From the NCBI GenBank assembly GCA_021795255.1, contig JAJYPQ010000014.1:1-24110 (forward strand): DNA of 24,110 bases, given 5' to 3'. The DNA comes from Pseudomonadota bacterium. Its GTDB lineage: Bacteria; Pseudomonadota; Gammaproteobacteria; Acidiferrobacterales; Acidiferrobacteraceae. Below are positions 1 to 8,220 of the stretch, in pieces; position 1 is the stretch's first letter; every line of letters begins with the position of its first letter. The position numbers and the translations under genes were made by a program. The notes under the pieces were generated by a model. That model had not been told where the DNA came from. It did no database searches and worked only from the letters and a program-made list of their open reading frames with translations.

Positions 1-52
1 GCTATAAACGCCCCATGTACTGATAAGGTCACTTTAGCCCGTTTCCCTTCCC

Positions 53-91
53 GATTACAGCGCCGTTACAGTAAAGTCGGTGGCTGTAATC
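53..91. repeat. Inverted repeat / hairpin downstream of tRNA-Ala
   Basis: A perfect 9-base inverted repeat has arms GATTACAGC (53-61) and GCTGTAATC (83-91). A further 3-bp inner helix (CCG 63-65 with CGG 78-80) leaves a 12-base loop. It lies about 30 bases beyond the 3' end of the minus-strand tRNA gene. No T-run follows on either strand, so it is not a standard intrinsic terminator. It might be a processing or termination structure for the tRNA transcript. Confidence 0.45.
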
Positions 92-120
92 ATCGAATTC
101 CTCGTAAGTCCTTGATTTTA

Positions 121-196
<76 letters not shown>

Positions 197-206
197 AGTG
201 TGCGGC

Positions 207-212
207 ATTGTA
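207..212 (-). promoter_or_regulatory. -10 element of the tRNA-Ala promoter
   Basis: TACAAT on the minus strand (plus-strand 207-212) lies about 10 bases before the mature 5' end of the tRNA, as expected for a sigma70-type promoter. No good -35 hexamer is seen at 16-18 bases upstream, so only the -10 is marked. Confidence 0.5.
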
Positions 213-1132
213 AAGGAGTCGGTGTTCGGAGGGAAGGCCAAAGCCGGCGCGGCCCCGCTCTCAAACATAGTCAAACCCCCCTAGTCGGACCTAACGAGAT
301 TCGCGCCGACAGATAGCCTTGTTAAATAGCCCAGCCCTTGATAGTAAGAACTCAACCGTATCCCTTCCATCTTGAACCGCCGCAGAGCCACCCTCCCCAG
401 AGCCTGGCGGGACCGACCATACCGCTATCAGGAGGATGTACGCCGTCAATCCCTAGGGGACGCTCTAGCTGTTAACAGCCGCGGCGCGCCAGTTCAGAAA
501 CCGCGAGTGACAGCAAGCAAGGACGGGTAGCGCGCAAGGATACCGTGCGCAGGCGAGGCTCTCTGTATCACAGCCCCTAGGCAATGACATCGACCTGAGA
601 GGAACCAAAGTCTCCGGTACACCGTAACAATTCCTTCTCCTTGGTCCTCTGCAGCAGGAGGATCTGTGCCTAAGGCTCATGTGCAACGATGGCCCTACGA
701 TTGAGGTTGGGCGCCAGCCGGGCCGGCTCGCGAACATAGGCCCCATTATCATGGAACTGACTAGAGAAGGTCCGCAACACAGCCCTGGCTCGCGACTCGC
801 CTGTCCTACGCTTCGTTAATGCCTCGGCTGGCCTTCCGGCCCACCCGAACCCCTTAGCGACCCTTTTTTAAGAACACTCAGGAACGCGCTCGGGCAATAG
901 CTCCCAAAAGCAATCGCGGCCCATCTTTCGCTTTCGCGATGGCTACGCGCCGCGAGACAGCCCGAACAAAAAGACCGCTATGACCATCGCCCTGATACGG
1001 AGAATACCAAAAGAAATCCGGACACTATGGATCGTGTTTGCGTAAGATGGGATACTGGAAACAGCCATCCACGTCACCATACTATGAGCGTGGTTGTCTC
1101 GTCTTTGAAGACCACCCCGATATTGAAACATT
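213..1132. other. Long stretch without a convincing gene
   Basis: About 920 bases separate the tRNA-Ala promoter from the ribosome binding site at 1133. Open frames exist on the minus strand (465-752 and 943-1131). They lack convincing initiation sites, domains or protein-like composition, and I treat them as chance frames. Two strong Shine-Dalgarno-like AGGAGG strings, near 430 and 655, precede only very short frames. The stretch may be decayed coding DNA or hold an untranslated RNA; nothing specific is visible. Confidence 0.4.
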
Positions 1133-1144
1133 AAGGAGTATAAA

Positions 1145-1363
1145 ATGACTCACCAGACCCTTGCCCGATATGCGGCGATAGCCTTAACCGTCGCTCTCAC
1201 GATTGCAACAGCCGAAGCGCACATGAAACCCGCGAGCGGATCTATGCAAAACGCCTGCAGTTCCATGAAGAACGCGTGCGCCTCTCAGAAGGACCACATG
1301 AAAGGCACAAACACCTCTAAGAAAGACCGCATGAAAAACGCTTGCGGCGCGAATAAGAAATAG
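1145..1363 (+). CDS. Small secreted Met/Lys/Cys repeat protein (MxKDx pentapeptide-like)
   Basis: A 72-residue protein preceded by an AAGGAG site at 1133-1138, six bases before the ATG. Residues 1-25 form a classical signal peptide, with a hydrophobic core and an A-E-A region before HMKPAS. The mature part is a low-complexity array built on M-[KQ]-N-A-C: SMQNAC, SMKNAC and RMKNAC each occur once, with KKD and QKD spacers. All three cysteines lie in the same context. This resembles the secreted pentapeptide MxKDx repeat family, whose function is unknown, but with N-A-C in place of K-D in the main units. The cysteine and methionine pattern suggests metal or redox chemistry in the periplasm; that is inference. 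The cytochrome gene begins 11 bases after its stop, so the two are likely co-transcribed. Confidence 0.75.
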   Translation: MTHQTLARYAAIALTVALTIATAEAHMKPASGSMQNACSSMKNACASQKDHMKGTNTSKKDRMKNACGANKK

Positions 1364-1374
1364 CACGCGGCGTT

Positions 1375-2688
1375 TTGATTGACCCACTTCCCCATGCCGT
1401 CGAAGAGCGCAGCAAGGAGGACACGGTCGGCCTCCCGATCAGGCGCCCTAGCCGGTGGCTAGCGGCGCTTGTCTTTCTCTGCCTCGCACCAACCGCCTGG
1501 GGGCTACCCACAAGCCCGTTTCTCACGCAATTTTGGCATCGACCATTGGCGCTAGGCGGTGAGCCGCCTCCGCCCTGGCCCGTCTTCGAGCGTAAACTGT
1601 CGGCCTCGACCTGTGCCCTTTGCCACCAGTCGCAATATAAACAGTGGCGCAAAAGCCGTCACGCGCTAGCCATGGGTCCGGGGGTAATAGGTCAACTCGC
1701 GGCTGCGGGACTCGCGCATCCGCGCTTTGTACGCAATTGCCTTTCGTGTCATGCCCCTGGCAACCGACAAGAGCTTGCGGTAAAAGCCTTTATGGTCGGC
1801 GCCCCGCTTACCCCTTTTGCGCGCCAAGGCATAACCTGCGCCGACTGCCATGTGCGCCACTATCAGCGCTTCGGACCGCCGCTTTCTGCCTACTTGGCGG
1901 CCGGACGCGTGGTTCATAACGGTTTCACACCGGAATCGGATTTTACCCACAGTCGTTTTTGCGCAAGCTGCCATCAATTCCATAAAAGCGGAGCGCGCCT
2001 AAACGGCGTCCTACTTGAAAACACCTACAACGAATGGCGGGCCAGCCCCTACGCGAAGGACGGCATCACCTGTCAGAGCTGCCATATGCCAAAAGGACGC
2101 CACGACTTTTACGGTATCCATAATCGCCAGTTCGTACGCCGTGCCCTCACCATTCACATGGACCTAAGCCCGAGCCTTCCTGGCCACCCCATCCACGCGA
2201 CCCTCTCGATCACCAACTCCGGCGTCGGCCACGACTTTCCGACCTACACCACTCCTCGGGTCGCGGTGAGCCTGCAACAGATGTGCGGACGCAGGACTTG
2301 TCGGCACAGTACGCGACAGATCATCATAGGACGGAGCATCAGCCTGGACTTGCGGCATCAATACTACGATACCCGTTTAGCACCTGGGGCCCGGCGAACG
2401 CTTCGCTATGAGGTGCCGCGGGTAGCGGCGGCGACAGCCGTTCTCGGACGGATCATCGTCTATCCGGATGCCGCTTATGTTCACTTTTTTCATGCTTATC
2501 TTGCCGCGTACGCCCTCACTCCCGATGAGCGCGGCCTGATCGAACGGGCGCTCAAACGCGACGAAAACTCACGCTACATTCTCTGGAGCCGACGGCAAGA
2601 GCTCACGGTCGTTCCAACAAGTTCGCAGGTGGCCAGACAGAGCCATACCTCGAATACAAGAGCACAAGACGTGGGACAGCGCCCTTAG
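1375..2688 (+). CDS. Periplasmic pentahaem c-type cytochrome
   Basis: A 437-residue protein with five CxxCH haem-attachment motifs, starting at about residues 80 (CALCH), 122 (CLSCH), 155 (CADCH), 196 (CASCH) and 233 (CQSCH). The arrangement recalls the cytochrome c554-type multihaem families; other histidines nearby could be distal ligands. Residues 260-380 form a haem-free C-terminal domain with the N-x-G-x-G-H-x-F-P-T motif seen in several multihaem cytochromes, probably a beta-sandwich. A signal peptide (about residues 23-43, ending TAWG) predicts periplasmic export. It would carry electrons in a respiratory chain; the partner is unknown. The start is uncertain: TTG at 1375 has no clear ribosome site, while a strong AAGGAGG at 1414-1420 is followed in frame by no ATG, GTG or TTG. 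Coupling to the preceding gene may help initiation. Confidence 0.85.
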   Translation: MIDPLPHAVEERSKEDTVGLPIRRPSRWLAALVFLCLAPTAWGLPTSPFLTQFWHRPLALGGEPPPPWPVFERKLSASTCALCHQSQYKQWRKSRHALAMGPGVIGQLAAAGLAHPRFVRNCLSCHAPGNRQELAVKAFMVGAPLTPFARQGITCADCHVRHYQRFGPPLSAYLAAGRVVHNGFTPESDFTHSRFCASCHQFHKSGARLNGVLLENTYNEWRASPYAKDGITCQSCHMPKGRHDFYGIHNRQFVRRALTIHMDLSPSLPGHPIHATLSITNSGVGHDFPTYTTPRVAVSLQQMCGRRTCRHSTRQIIIGRSISLDLRHQYYDTRLAPGARRTLRYEVPRVAAATAVLGRIIVYPDAAYVHFFHAYLAAYALTPDERGLIERALKRDENSRYILWSRRQELTVVPTSSQVARQSHTSNTRAQDVGQRP

Positions 2689-2909
2689 GCGGGTTGATCT
2701 TTGGGTGGGTGAGCGAGTATACATAATGATCACGAGACCAATGTCGGTATCAACCGCACCGGAATGAGAAACAGTCGGGCCTCAAGGCCCTCTCGACCCA
2801 TCCGCGTGAAGCCCGGCGAACGCGGCAAGAACCAGGGACGCCGTACGCGTAGCCCATGAAGCGCTCATCACCAGTCCATACCAACGATGTCATTCTTTCA
2901 GGGAAGATT

Positions 2910-4736
2910 ATGCCGGAATCAAGCCATCTTGCGATTGAACAGTATGCCTTCATCGGCAATGCCGTCACCGGGGCCCTGGTCGGAACCAACGGCTCCATAG
3001 ATTGGTTTTGTCCACCGCGCGTCGATTCGAGCGCTTGCTTTGCCGCTCTTCTCGGAGGCCCCGATAACGGCCACTGGCAAATTGCACCGAGTGACCCCGT
3101 CACAAAAATCGAACGTCGCTACCGCAAAGATACCTTGATTCTCGAAACGGATATGGAAACCGCCCAGGGTGCCGTACGCATCGTTGATTTCATGCCGATG
3201 AACGACGAAACATGCGGCGACAGCTGCCACCTCATCCGCATCGTGGAAGGCTTGCGGGGCGAGGTCGACTTGCGCATGGGGCTCGCGATCCGTTTTTATT
3301 ACGGATCCACCGTACCCTGGGTCAGAAAGATAAACGGCCTGCGTAAGGCTGTCGCCGGCCCCGATACCTTATACCTCGCGGCGTCGGTTCCCTGCCACGG
3401 CGAGCAACAAACAACCGTGGCGCATTTCGCCATTAAGGCCGGTCAGCGTGAGACATTTCATCTCACCTACCAGCCCACGCACCATACTCGGTACGAGGCG
3501 CCCGACCCGTCCGCCGCCCTCGAGCAAACCGAACACTGGTGGCGCGTCTGGGCCCAGAAGTGCAGCTACCAGGGGCCATGGCGCGACGCGGTTATGCGCT
3601 CCCTGATCACCCTAAAGGGTCTCACCTGCCGTCCGACTGGAGCGATTGCCGCCGCCCTTACCACCTCTTTACCGGAAAAGCTCGGGGGCAGCCGCAATTG
3701 GGACTATCGCTTTTGCTGGGTGCGGGACGCGACCTTTACCTTATGGTCGTTATTGACCACAGGCTACACAGAAGAGGCAACCGAATGGCGAGAGTGGCTA
3801 CTGCGGGCCGTCGCCGGAAATCCCGCCGACCTCCAAATCGTTTATGGTGTGGCGGGCGAGAGATGGCTTGGGGAACGAGAGATCCCATGGCTTACTGGTT
3901 ACGAGCAGTCCTCTCCAGTTCGGGTCGGCAATGCCGCCTCGGATCAGTTTCAACTTGACGTCTATGGCGAACTCATGGATTCCCTGCATCTGGCGCGCAG
4001 CGTTGGCCTTCATCCGGAAGCACATGCTTGGCGCATCCAATGCGCCATCATGGAGTTTTTAGAGAGCCACTGGCAATTGCCGGACGATGGGATTTGGGAA
4101 GTCCGCGGAGGCCGTCAGCACTTTACGCACTCCAAAGTCATGGCCTGGGTGGCCTTCGATAGAGCTGTCAAAGATGCGCAGCAATATGGCTTGAAAGGGC
4201 CCGTCCAACAATGGGAAAAAGTGCGCGACGCGATTCACAAGGACGTCTGCGAGAAGGGGTTCAGTGCCAAGAAAAACAGCTTCACGCAGCATTACGGAAG
4301 CGAAACACTGGACGCGAGCCTGCTCATGATGGCTCTGGTCGGATTCTTACCGCCCACGGATCCGCGCATACAAGGCACGCTTGCGGCCATTGAGGCCGAG
4401 CTGCTTGTCGATGGGCTTGTTATGCGCTACCGCACGGAACAATCCTCCGACGGCCTACCTCAGGGTGAAGGCGTGTTCCTGCCATGCTCGTTTTGGTTTG
4501 TCGACAATCTCGTGCTTCAAGGCCGCCACAGTCAGGCCGAAAAGCTTTTTGCCCGGCTTGTCAGTCTCCAAAACGATGTCGGTCTCTTGTCTGAAGAGTA
4601 CGATCCGGCAGCCAAGCGTTTGGTAGGAAATTTCCCCCAGGCCTTTACTCATGTGGCGCTCGTGAATTCGGCGAGAAACCTGACGGGGGACGGACCCGCT
4701 GCGCGCCGAGCCCACAATAGCAACCCTAAAGCGTAA
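2910..4736 (+). CDS. Glycoside hydrolase family 15 protein (glucoamylase/trehalase-like)
   Basis: A 608-residue cytoplasmic protein covering a full bacterial GH15 enzyme. The N-terminal beta-sandwich opens with G-x-L-V-G-x-N-G-S-I-D-W-F-C-P-P-R, typical of these proteins. The (alpha/alpha)6 barrel has the family hallmarks NWDYRFCWVRDATFT (around residue 263), GIWEVRG (about 395, probable general acid Glu) and the probable general base in GLLSEEYDP (about 560), followed by GNFPQAFTHVAL. GH15 enzymes hydrolyse alpha-glucosidic bonds by inversion; bacterial members of this type act on maltooligosaccharides, isomaltose or trehalose, and the substrate cannot be read from sequence. I prefer the ATG at 2910, which has AGGGAAG just upstream and an N-terminus matching the family. 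An in-frame ATG at 2856 would add 18 unsupported residues. It converges on the methyltransferase gene with only six bases between stops. Confidence 0.93.
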   Translation: MPESSHLAIEQYAFIGNAVTGALVGTNGSIDWFCPPRVDSSACFAALLGGPDNGHWQIAPSDPVTKIERRYRKDTLILETDMETAQGAVRIVDFMPMNDETCGDSCHLIRIVEGLRGEVDLRMGLAIRFYYGSTVPWVRKINGLRKAVAGPDTLYLAASVPCHGEQQTTVAHFAIKAGQRETFHLTYQPTHHTRYEAPDPSAALEQTEHWWRVWAQKCSYQGPWRDAVMRSLITLKGLTCRPTGAIAAALTTSLPEKLGGSRNWDYRFCWVRDATFTLWSLLTTGYTEEATEWREWLLRAVAGNPADLQIVYGVAGERWLGEREIPWLTGYEQSSPVRVGNAASDQFQLDVYGELMDSLHLARSVGLHPEAHAWRIQCAIMEFLESHWQLPDDGIWEVRGGRQHFTHSKVMAWVAFDRAVKDAQQYGLKGPVQQWEKVRDAIHKDVCEKGFSAKKNSFTQHYGSETLDASLLMMALVGFLPPTDPRIQGTLAAIEAELLVDGLVMRYRTEQSSDGLPQGEGVFLPCSFWFVDNLVLQGRHSQAEKLFARLVSLQNDVGLLSEEYDPAAKRLVGNFPQAFTHVALVNSARNLTGDGPAARRAHNSNPKA

Positions 4737-4742
4737 CGACAA

Positions 4743-5384
4743 TCATAGGCGCTGATAGACACGCGTGAACCAGAACAGGGTCCGGGCGTCCGAAATCCTG
4801 CGAAACCCAGCGCTTCGAATCCACACGTCCACGGCCTCAGGGTTATGCACGAACGGTCGGTAACTGCTTCCAAAGACCCGTAAAAAGAGGCTCGCAAGCC
4901 GCACGGCCAAACGGTTCACCCCATGGCCGCGAGGAAACGTGAGCGCACAGAGAACATTCGTTCGAGACGTGGTAGCGGCCAACAAGCCTTCGGCATCCGG
5001 ATAACAACAGATAACCTTATCGAGAAGAGTGATGTCGGCCGACTGCATCCTTGAAGCCATGTCCCGGAAATCGCCTTGCTCATAATGGGTGCGATCGGCC
5101 AATCCTTGCTTCGCTGCCAAAGCTTCGGCTTCCTTCAGCATCGCGACCGAAAGATCGACCCCCACTGCGGATTTCGCTCCTTTAACCAAAAGATGCTGGT
5201 GCAAATAGCCGACCCCACAGCCGATCTCAAGTAAAGTTTTATCCTTTATGCCCGCCGCTTCAAGCGCTGCGCACAACTGCCTTTGCGTTGTTTCGAGCCC
5301 CGCACGCTCGTACCGTCGCATGTAGCGACCAGAAAAACGTGAAAAGAATCGACCTGTACCACCACTGGTATCACAGCACCCCAT
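4743..5384 (-). CDS. Class I SAM-dependent methyltransferase
   Basis: A 213-residue protein with a Rossmann-type methyltransferase core. Motif I is L-E-I-G-C-G-V-G-Y-L near residue 52, the acidic end of strand 2 is in G-V-D-L-S near 75, and the segment D-I-T-L-L-D-K-V-I-C-C-Y-P-D near 118 corresponds to motif IV. The N-terminus M-G-C-C is unusual but has no obvious metal-site partner. The layout somewhat recalls the Mg-protoporphyrin methyltransferase (BchM-like) group; the substrate is not deducible. GAGGG lies about nine bases upstream of the ATG. It is read in the same direction as the TauE/SafE gene 190 bases upstream, so a shared transcript is possible. Confidence 0.85.
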   Translation of the reverse strand: MGCCDTSGGTGRFFSRFSGRYMRRYERAGLETTQRQLCAALEAAGIKDKTLLEIGCGVGYLHQHLLVKGAKSAVGVDLSVAMLKEAEALAAKQGLADRTHYEQGDFRDMASRMQSADITLLDKVICCYPDAEGLLAATTSRTNVLCALTFPRGHGVNRLAVRLASLFLRVFGSSYRPFVHNPEAVDVWIRSAGFRRISDARTLFWFTRVYQRL

Positions 5385-5573
5385 AATGTAGAGCCCTCAA
5401 TAACCATATAAGAGAGTTCTCCGCGCGCCAAAAGTCTAGGCCGAGGAGTCGTGAATGAGCAAGCAAACTCAAGTGCGGAAGGAGAGCCCATTTCTGACTT
5501 CTCGCAGACAGAGCCCTCAAGGCTCAGTACGCGCCGCCTGGCCGCCGCGTGCCCCGATGGCGGCGATCAGCCC

Positions 5574-6368
5574 TCAACGCATGAGGATCATCTGCGCAGA
5601 AACGACAAGCAAAAGGACTCCGAAAATGCGCCTTAATGTTTCGACAGGCAAGCGGTGTGCCCAATGCACGCCAAGCGGGGCCACCAGTACCGCGACCGGC
5701 GTTATGCCCAAAAGAGCCGGGAGATAGAGATAGCCCAAGGTCTCGGGCGGCAAGCCGCTGCGCTGCCAACCGGAGGAAACAAAGCCGAGCGCACCAAAAA
5801 AGGCGATAGGCACCGCAAGGGTCGTCGAAATCGCGGCGGCCCGCCGCATATCGACCCGACAGGCTGTGAGAAAAGGAACCGTCAGACTACCGCCCCCGAT
5901 GCCCAGCATAGCCGACAGCGTCCCTATCACCATCCCCGCCGCAAAAAGCCCTGGCCTCCCCGGCAATTGCCAACGCGAGATAGGACGCCACGCAACGAGA
6001 AGCTGGAGACCCACGATCCCCAGGAATACCCCAAAAACGACCTTCAGTATAGCGCCGGGCAAGTAAGCCGCGACAGATCCGCTCACGAGACTCCCTATCA
6101 AAACAGGGACTCCGAGCATAGAGACGATATGCCAATCGATGGCTTGGCGCTTCGCTTGCGCGCGCATCGCCCTAAGCGAGGTAAAGAGGATGCTCACAAG
6201 AGACGTAGCGATCGCGATCTTCATGGCAAGACCCAAAGGAACGCCTTGCCGACTGAAGAGAAACACGAGCCCCGGAACGATCAGGCTCCCGCCGCCGATC
6301 CCGAGCATGCCTCCCAAAAGACCGACCACAGCACCCATCACGATATAACCGAAAAATGTCATCGCCAC
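5574..6368 (-). CDS. TauE/SafE-family membrane transporter (sulfite/anion exporter type)
   Basis: A 264-residue polytopic membrane protein with about eight hydrophobic segments. It has the family's internal duplication: M-L-G-I-G-G-G-S-L appears near residue 20 and again near 160, each at the head of one half. Members export sulfite, sulfoacetate or similar anions, and the family is common in sulfur-metabolising bacteria; the substrate here is unproven. A GTG start at 6368 is chosen because AGGAG (6377-6381) sits eight bases upstream. The ATG six bases further in (6362) is too far from that site. A much longer frame reaching 6521 would add a hydrophilic, non-family N-terminus and is rejected. 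Confidence 0.88.
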   Translation of the reverse strand: MAMTFFGYIVMGAVVGLLGGMLGIGGGSLIVPGLVFLFSRQGVPLGLAMKIAIATSLVSILFTSLRAMRAQAKRQAIDWHIVSMLGVPVLIGSLVSGSVAAYLPGAILKVVFGVFLGIVGLQLLVAWRPISRWQLPGRPGLFAAGMVIGTLSAMLGIGGGSLTVPFLTACRVDMRRAAAISTTLAVPIAFFGALGFVSSGWQRSGLPPETLGYLYLPALLGITPVAVLVAPLGVHWAHRLPVETLRRIFGVLLLVVSAQMILMR

Positions 6369-6787
6369 GCGTATTGCTCCTGACTTCTTCCGACGCGACT
6401 GCCCGCAGGGAAAATGCGCGTGGGCACGGTGGCTGTCAAGGGAGCAGTAGCCCGCATCATTACAAGCCGCTTCGCGGTATGCGGGGTCTTGATCCTCAGC
6501 AAACTGACGATCGCGCCCCACCCCGAAGCGAAACTCGTTCCTGATGCCGCGACCTCAACCGCTCAGGATGACGCCGGGGCCGCGGCTCCGAAGATCCGGG
6601 TGCTTCGGGCAAAGAGAGTCTTATTGGTGGGCGCATAACATTCTGTGGCACGGACCGACTTACGGAAACTCTGAACCCCCAATTTCGACGAACGCAAAAC
6701 CGCAAGATGAGGCGGCGGCGAATTCTGAGAGAAGAAGGCGCTCTTGCGCGCCCTGATCAGGTCTCGTTTTGTCGTTTGGGAGGTCTT
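6369..6787. other. Intergenic stretch, no gene seen
   Basis: About 420 bases between the TauE/SafE gene and the transposase remnant. No protein-like frame, RNA gene or strong hairpin is recognised. The part next to 6788 is probably the 3' flank of the insertion sequence remnant, but I could not find both terminal inverted repeats. Confidence 0.35.
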
Positions 6788-7165
6788 TTAAGGCTCGGGG
6801 CCCGAATTCCGGACAGACTGCGCCCGCGAAGATCGCAGGCGCCGCCGGGGCACGAAATAGAGGTTGGCGAGCGCACAGGTGACGAAAAGCCAATGGGTAT
6901 TCTTTTCATGACGCCGGTCGCGGACCTGGGTAAAGCGGAAAATCGACCTAATGACACCAAAGGCATGCTCAATTTGGGCTCGGACCTGCAACTTCGTGCA
7001 GCTCTTGGTGCGTTCGATCAGGTTTACGACGCCCTTGCACCGATAACGCCGAACCGTGAGATCCCGCGCGTTCGGTGCCTGCGGCCGGATCACCGCGTCC
7101 TGACCTTGGTGGGCATCTTTCCAATGCAGAAGTTGGCCCAAGTGGCCTAACTCGACTTCTGACCG
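6788..7165 (-). pseudogene. IS5-family transposase, 3' fragment
   Basis: The minus-strand frame encodes the C-terminal third of an IS5-family DDE transposase. The characteristic end is recognisable: A-P-N-A-R-D followed by R-R-Y-R, then R-T-K-S, V-R-A-Q-I-E-H-A-F-G-V-I (containing the catalytic Glu region), and L-F-V-T-C-A-L-A-N-L-Y before R-R-R-L. The 5' two thirds are missing: upstream of about 7165 the frame hits a stop and similarity vanishes. The expected D-A-G-Y-x-G-Q segment appears shortened to D-A-H-Q-G-Q directly after H-W-K, suggesting a small internal deletion. Lost parts include the first catalytic Asp, so it is inactive. Confidence 0.8.
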
Positions 7166-7530
7166 CCATTAAAGATGGGGATTACGAATTGAGCGCCGTC
7201 AAGATTGTTGATTTTTTTACTCAAAATTAAGGGACATCCCGCGGGAGATTTCGCGCCTTCCCCACAGGGTTTTCTCGCAACGGGCGGTGGCGTTAGGCCG
7301 CGAAAGTGCCGACCGGCCAGGTAATCTGGCGCCGGGATATCATTCCGTTATTGACGGGCGTTGCTGTACCGTAAGTGCTTGTGTATTGGGACTACATCAA
7401 AATCGTCCCAGGGGGTTCTCGTGACCAGGACCGTAGCGCCCGTGAAGGCCTCTAGACATCATGTTTGTATGTCTATGCGAACATACAAACACGTGACGAC
7501 CCCTGAGACCGATAAGCTTTGGGGTGTCGC
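7166..7530. other. Intergenic stretch with one strong dyad
   Basis: No gene is recognised in these 365 bases. They hold an AT-rich segment around 7200-7230 and the perfect inverted repeat annotated separately at 7462-7491. The open frame at 7361-7708 is largely antisense to the zinc-ribbon gene and is not supported. Confidence 0.35.
7462..7491. repeat. Perfect 11-bp inverted repeat
   Basis: TGTTTGTATGT (7462-7472) and ACATACAAACA (7481-7491) are exact reverse complements around the 8-base loop CTATGCGA. A C-G pair two bases further out extends it. It lies about 40 bases beyond the stop of the minus-strand zinc-ribbon gene. No T-run follows, so either an operator-like binding site or a transcript-end hairpin is possible. 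Confidence 0.6.
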
Positions 7531-7836
7531 CTACCCGGCCTTTTCCGATGCCTCACGCCTCCGCCACCGCCTAAGTGTCGCGAGACGAAGATACATGTAC
7601 GTACGAACGAGCAAGGGTGCATTGCGACTTTGCAGAAGACCACTCACCTTTTTCCTCATATCCGCCAAGTCGATGTCCTGCACGAACGACTTCCCATCGT
7701 GGCAATAGCTACAGTAAATGCTTCCCGTCCGATACTTTTTATCGTATATGAGAGGCATCCCACAGCTTTGACAGCGAGTCCGTTCCGCCAACCACTGTTT
7801 CTTTATCGCGGCTATCAATTTCTTCGCTTTCGTCAT
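7531..7836 (-). CDS. Small zinc-ribbon protein
   Basis: A 101-residue soluble protein with the pattern C-Q-S-C-G-M-P-L near residue 22 and Y-C-S-Y-C-H-D-G-K about 20 residues later. This four-cysteine zinc ribbon matches the small bacterial 'putative zinc ribbon' family, whose members continue with F-x-x-D-I-x-L-x-x-M as here (F-V-Q-D-I-D-L-A-D-M). The C-terminal tail is basic (RLATLRRWRRR). The family function is unknown. The start at 7836 gives the usual family length and a Lys-rich N-terminus (M-T-K-A-K-K), but its ribosome site is weak. Longer starts at 7863 and 7914 add cysteine-bearing sequence outside the family pattern. Confidence 0.72.
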   Translation of the reverse strand: MTKAKKLIAAIKKQWLAERTRCQSCGMPLIYDKKYRTGSIYCSYCHDGKSFVQDIDLADMRKKVSGLLQSRNAPLLVRTYMYLRLATLRRWRRREASEKAG

Positions 7837-8220
7837 AATGTCCGGGCAAAAATAGAGGCTCATACCGCAGAGAACCGGCTTTACATCCGCAAGCGCACAA
7901 TTCCCGCAAAACATGTTCCCGCAAAAGCGGAGGCGATACTCGGCCCTTTGATCGGGTTAGGTGAGCATAGCAGCTAGAACCGCTCAGGGGCCAGCTGGCC
8001 ATCCTTTACGGCCTTGCGCCCCATTCTTCACAAGCACCCCCTTGCCTACACCCCTCATGACCCACTTACCGGAACTGCGATATAGTAGGCGGATGCTCAA
8101 GCCGCCCTCCCGTAAAGTCCCGCACCATGACCATTCTGCGTCTCAGGATACGGTGAGACACAAAGGGTTCCGCAAGCCGGGGGGCCCTGACCGCGCCCGC
8201 CCTACACCGAGGCTCTATTC
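7837..8220. other. Divergent intergenic region with a dyad
   Basis: About 380 bases between the divergently read zinc-ribbon and MFS genes. It should carry both promoters. I cannot identify convincing -35/-10 pairs; the dyad at 8137-8162 is listed separately. Confidence 0.35.
8137..8162. repeat. Inverted repeat upstream of the MFS gene
   Basis: GTCTCA (8140-8145) and TGAGAC (8154-8159) are exact complements with an 8-base spacer. Allowing one mismatch the arms grow to nine bases (8137-8145 and 8154-8162). The centre lies about 70 bases before the MFS start codon, a plausible operator position. Confidence 0.4.

Noticed and set aside
465..752. 95-codon minus-strand frame in the gap after tRNA-Ala
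   Set aside because: No ribosome site, Arg/Cys/Pro-rich chance-like composition, no recognisable family.
5655..6383. 242-codon plus-strand frame antisense to the TauE/SafE gene
   Set aside because: Arg/Lys/His/Asp-rich antisense translation of a strongly supported membrane protein; a typical GC-rich shadow.
6362..6521. Longer N-terminus for the TauE/SafE protein
   Set aside because: Hydrophilic, non-family sequence, while GTG 6368 has a well-placed AGGAG.
7168..7230. Short plus-strand frame ending K-I-V-D-F-F-T-Q-N next to the transposase remnant
   Set aside because: Looks protein-like but only about 20 codons before becoming antisense to the transposase; too short to support.
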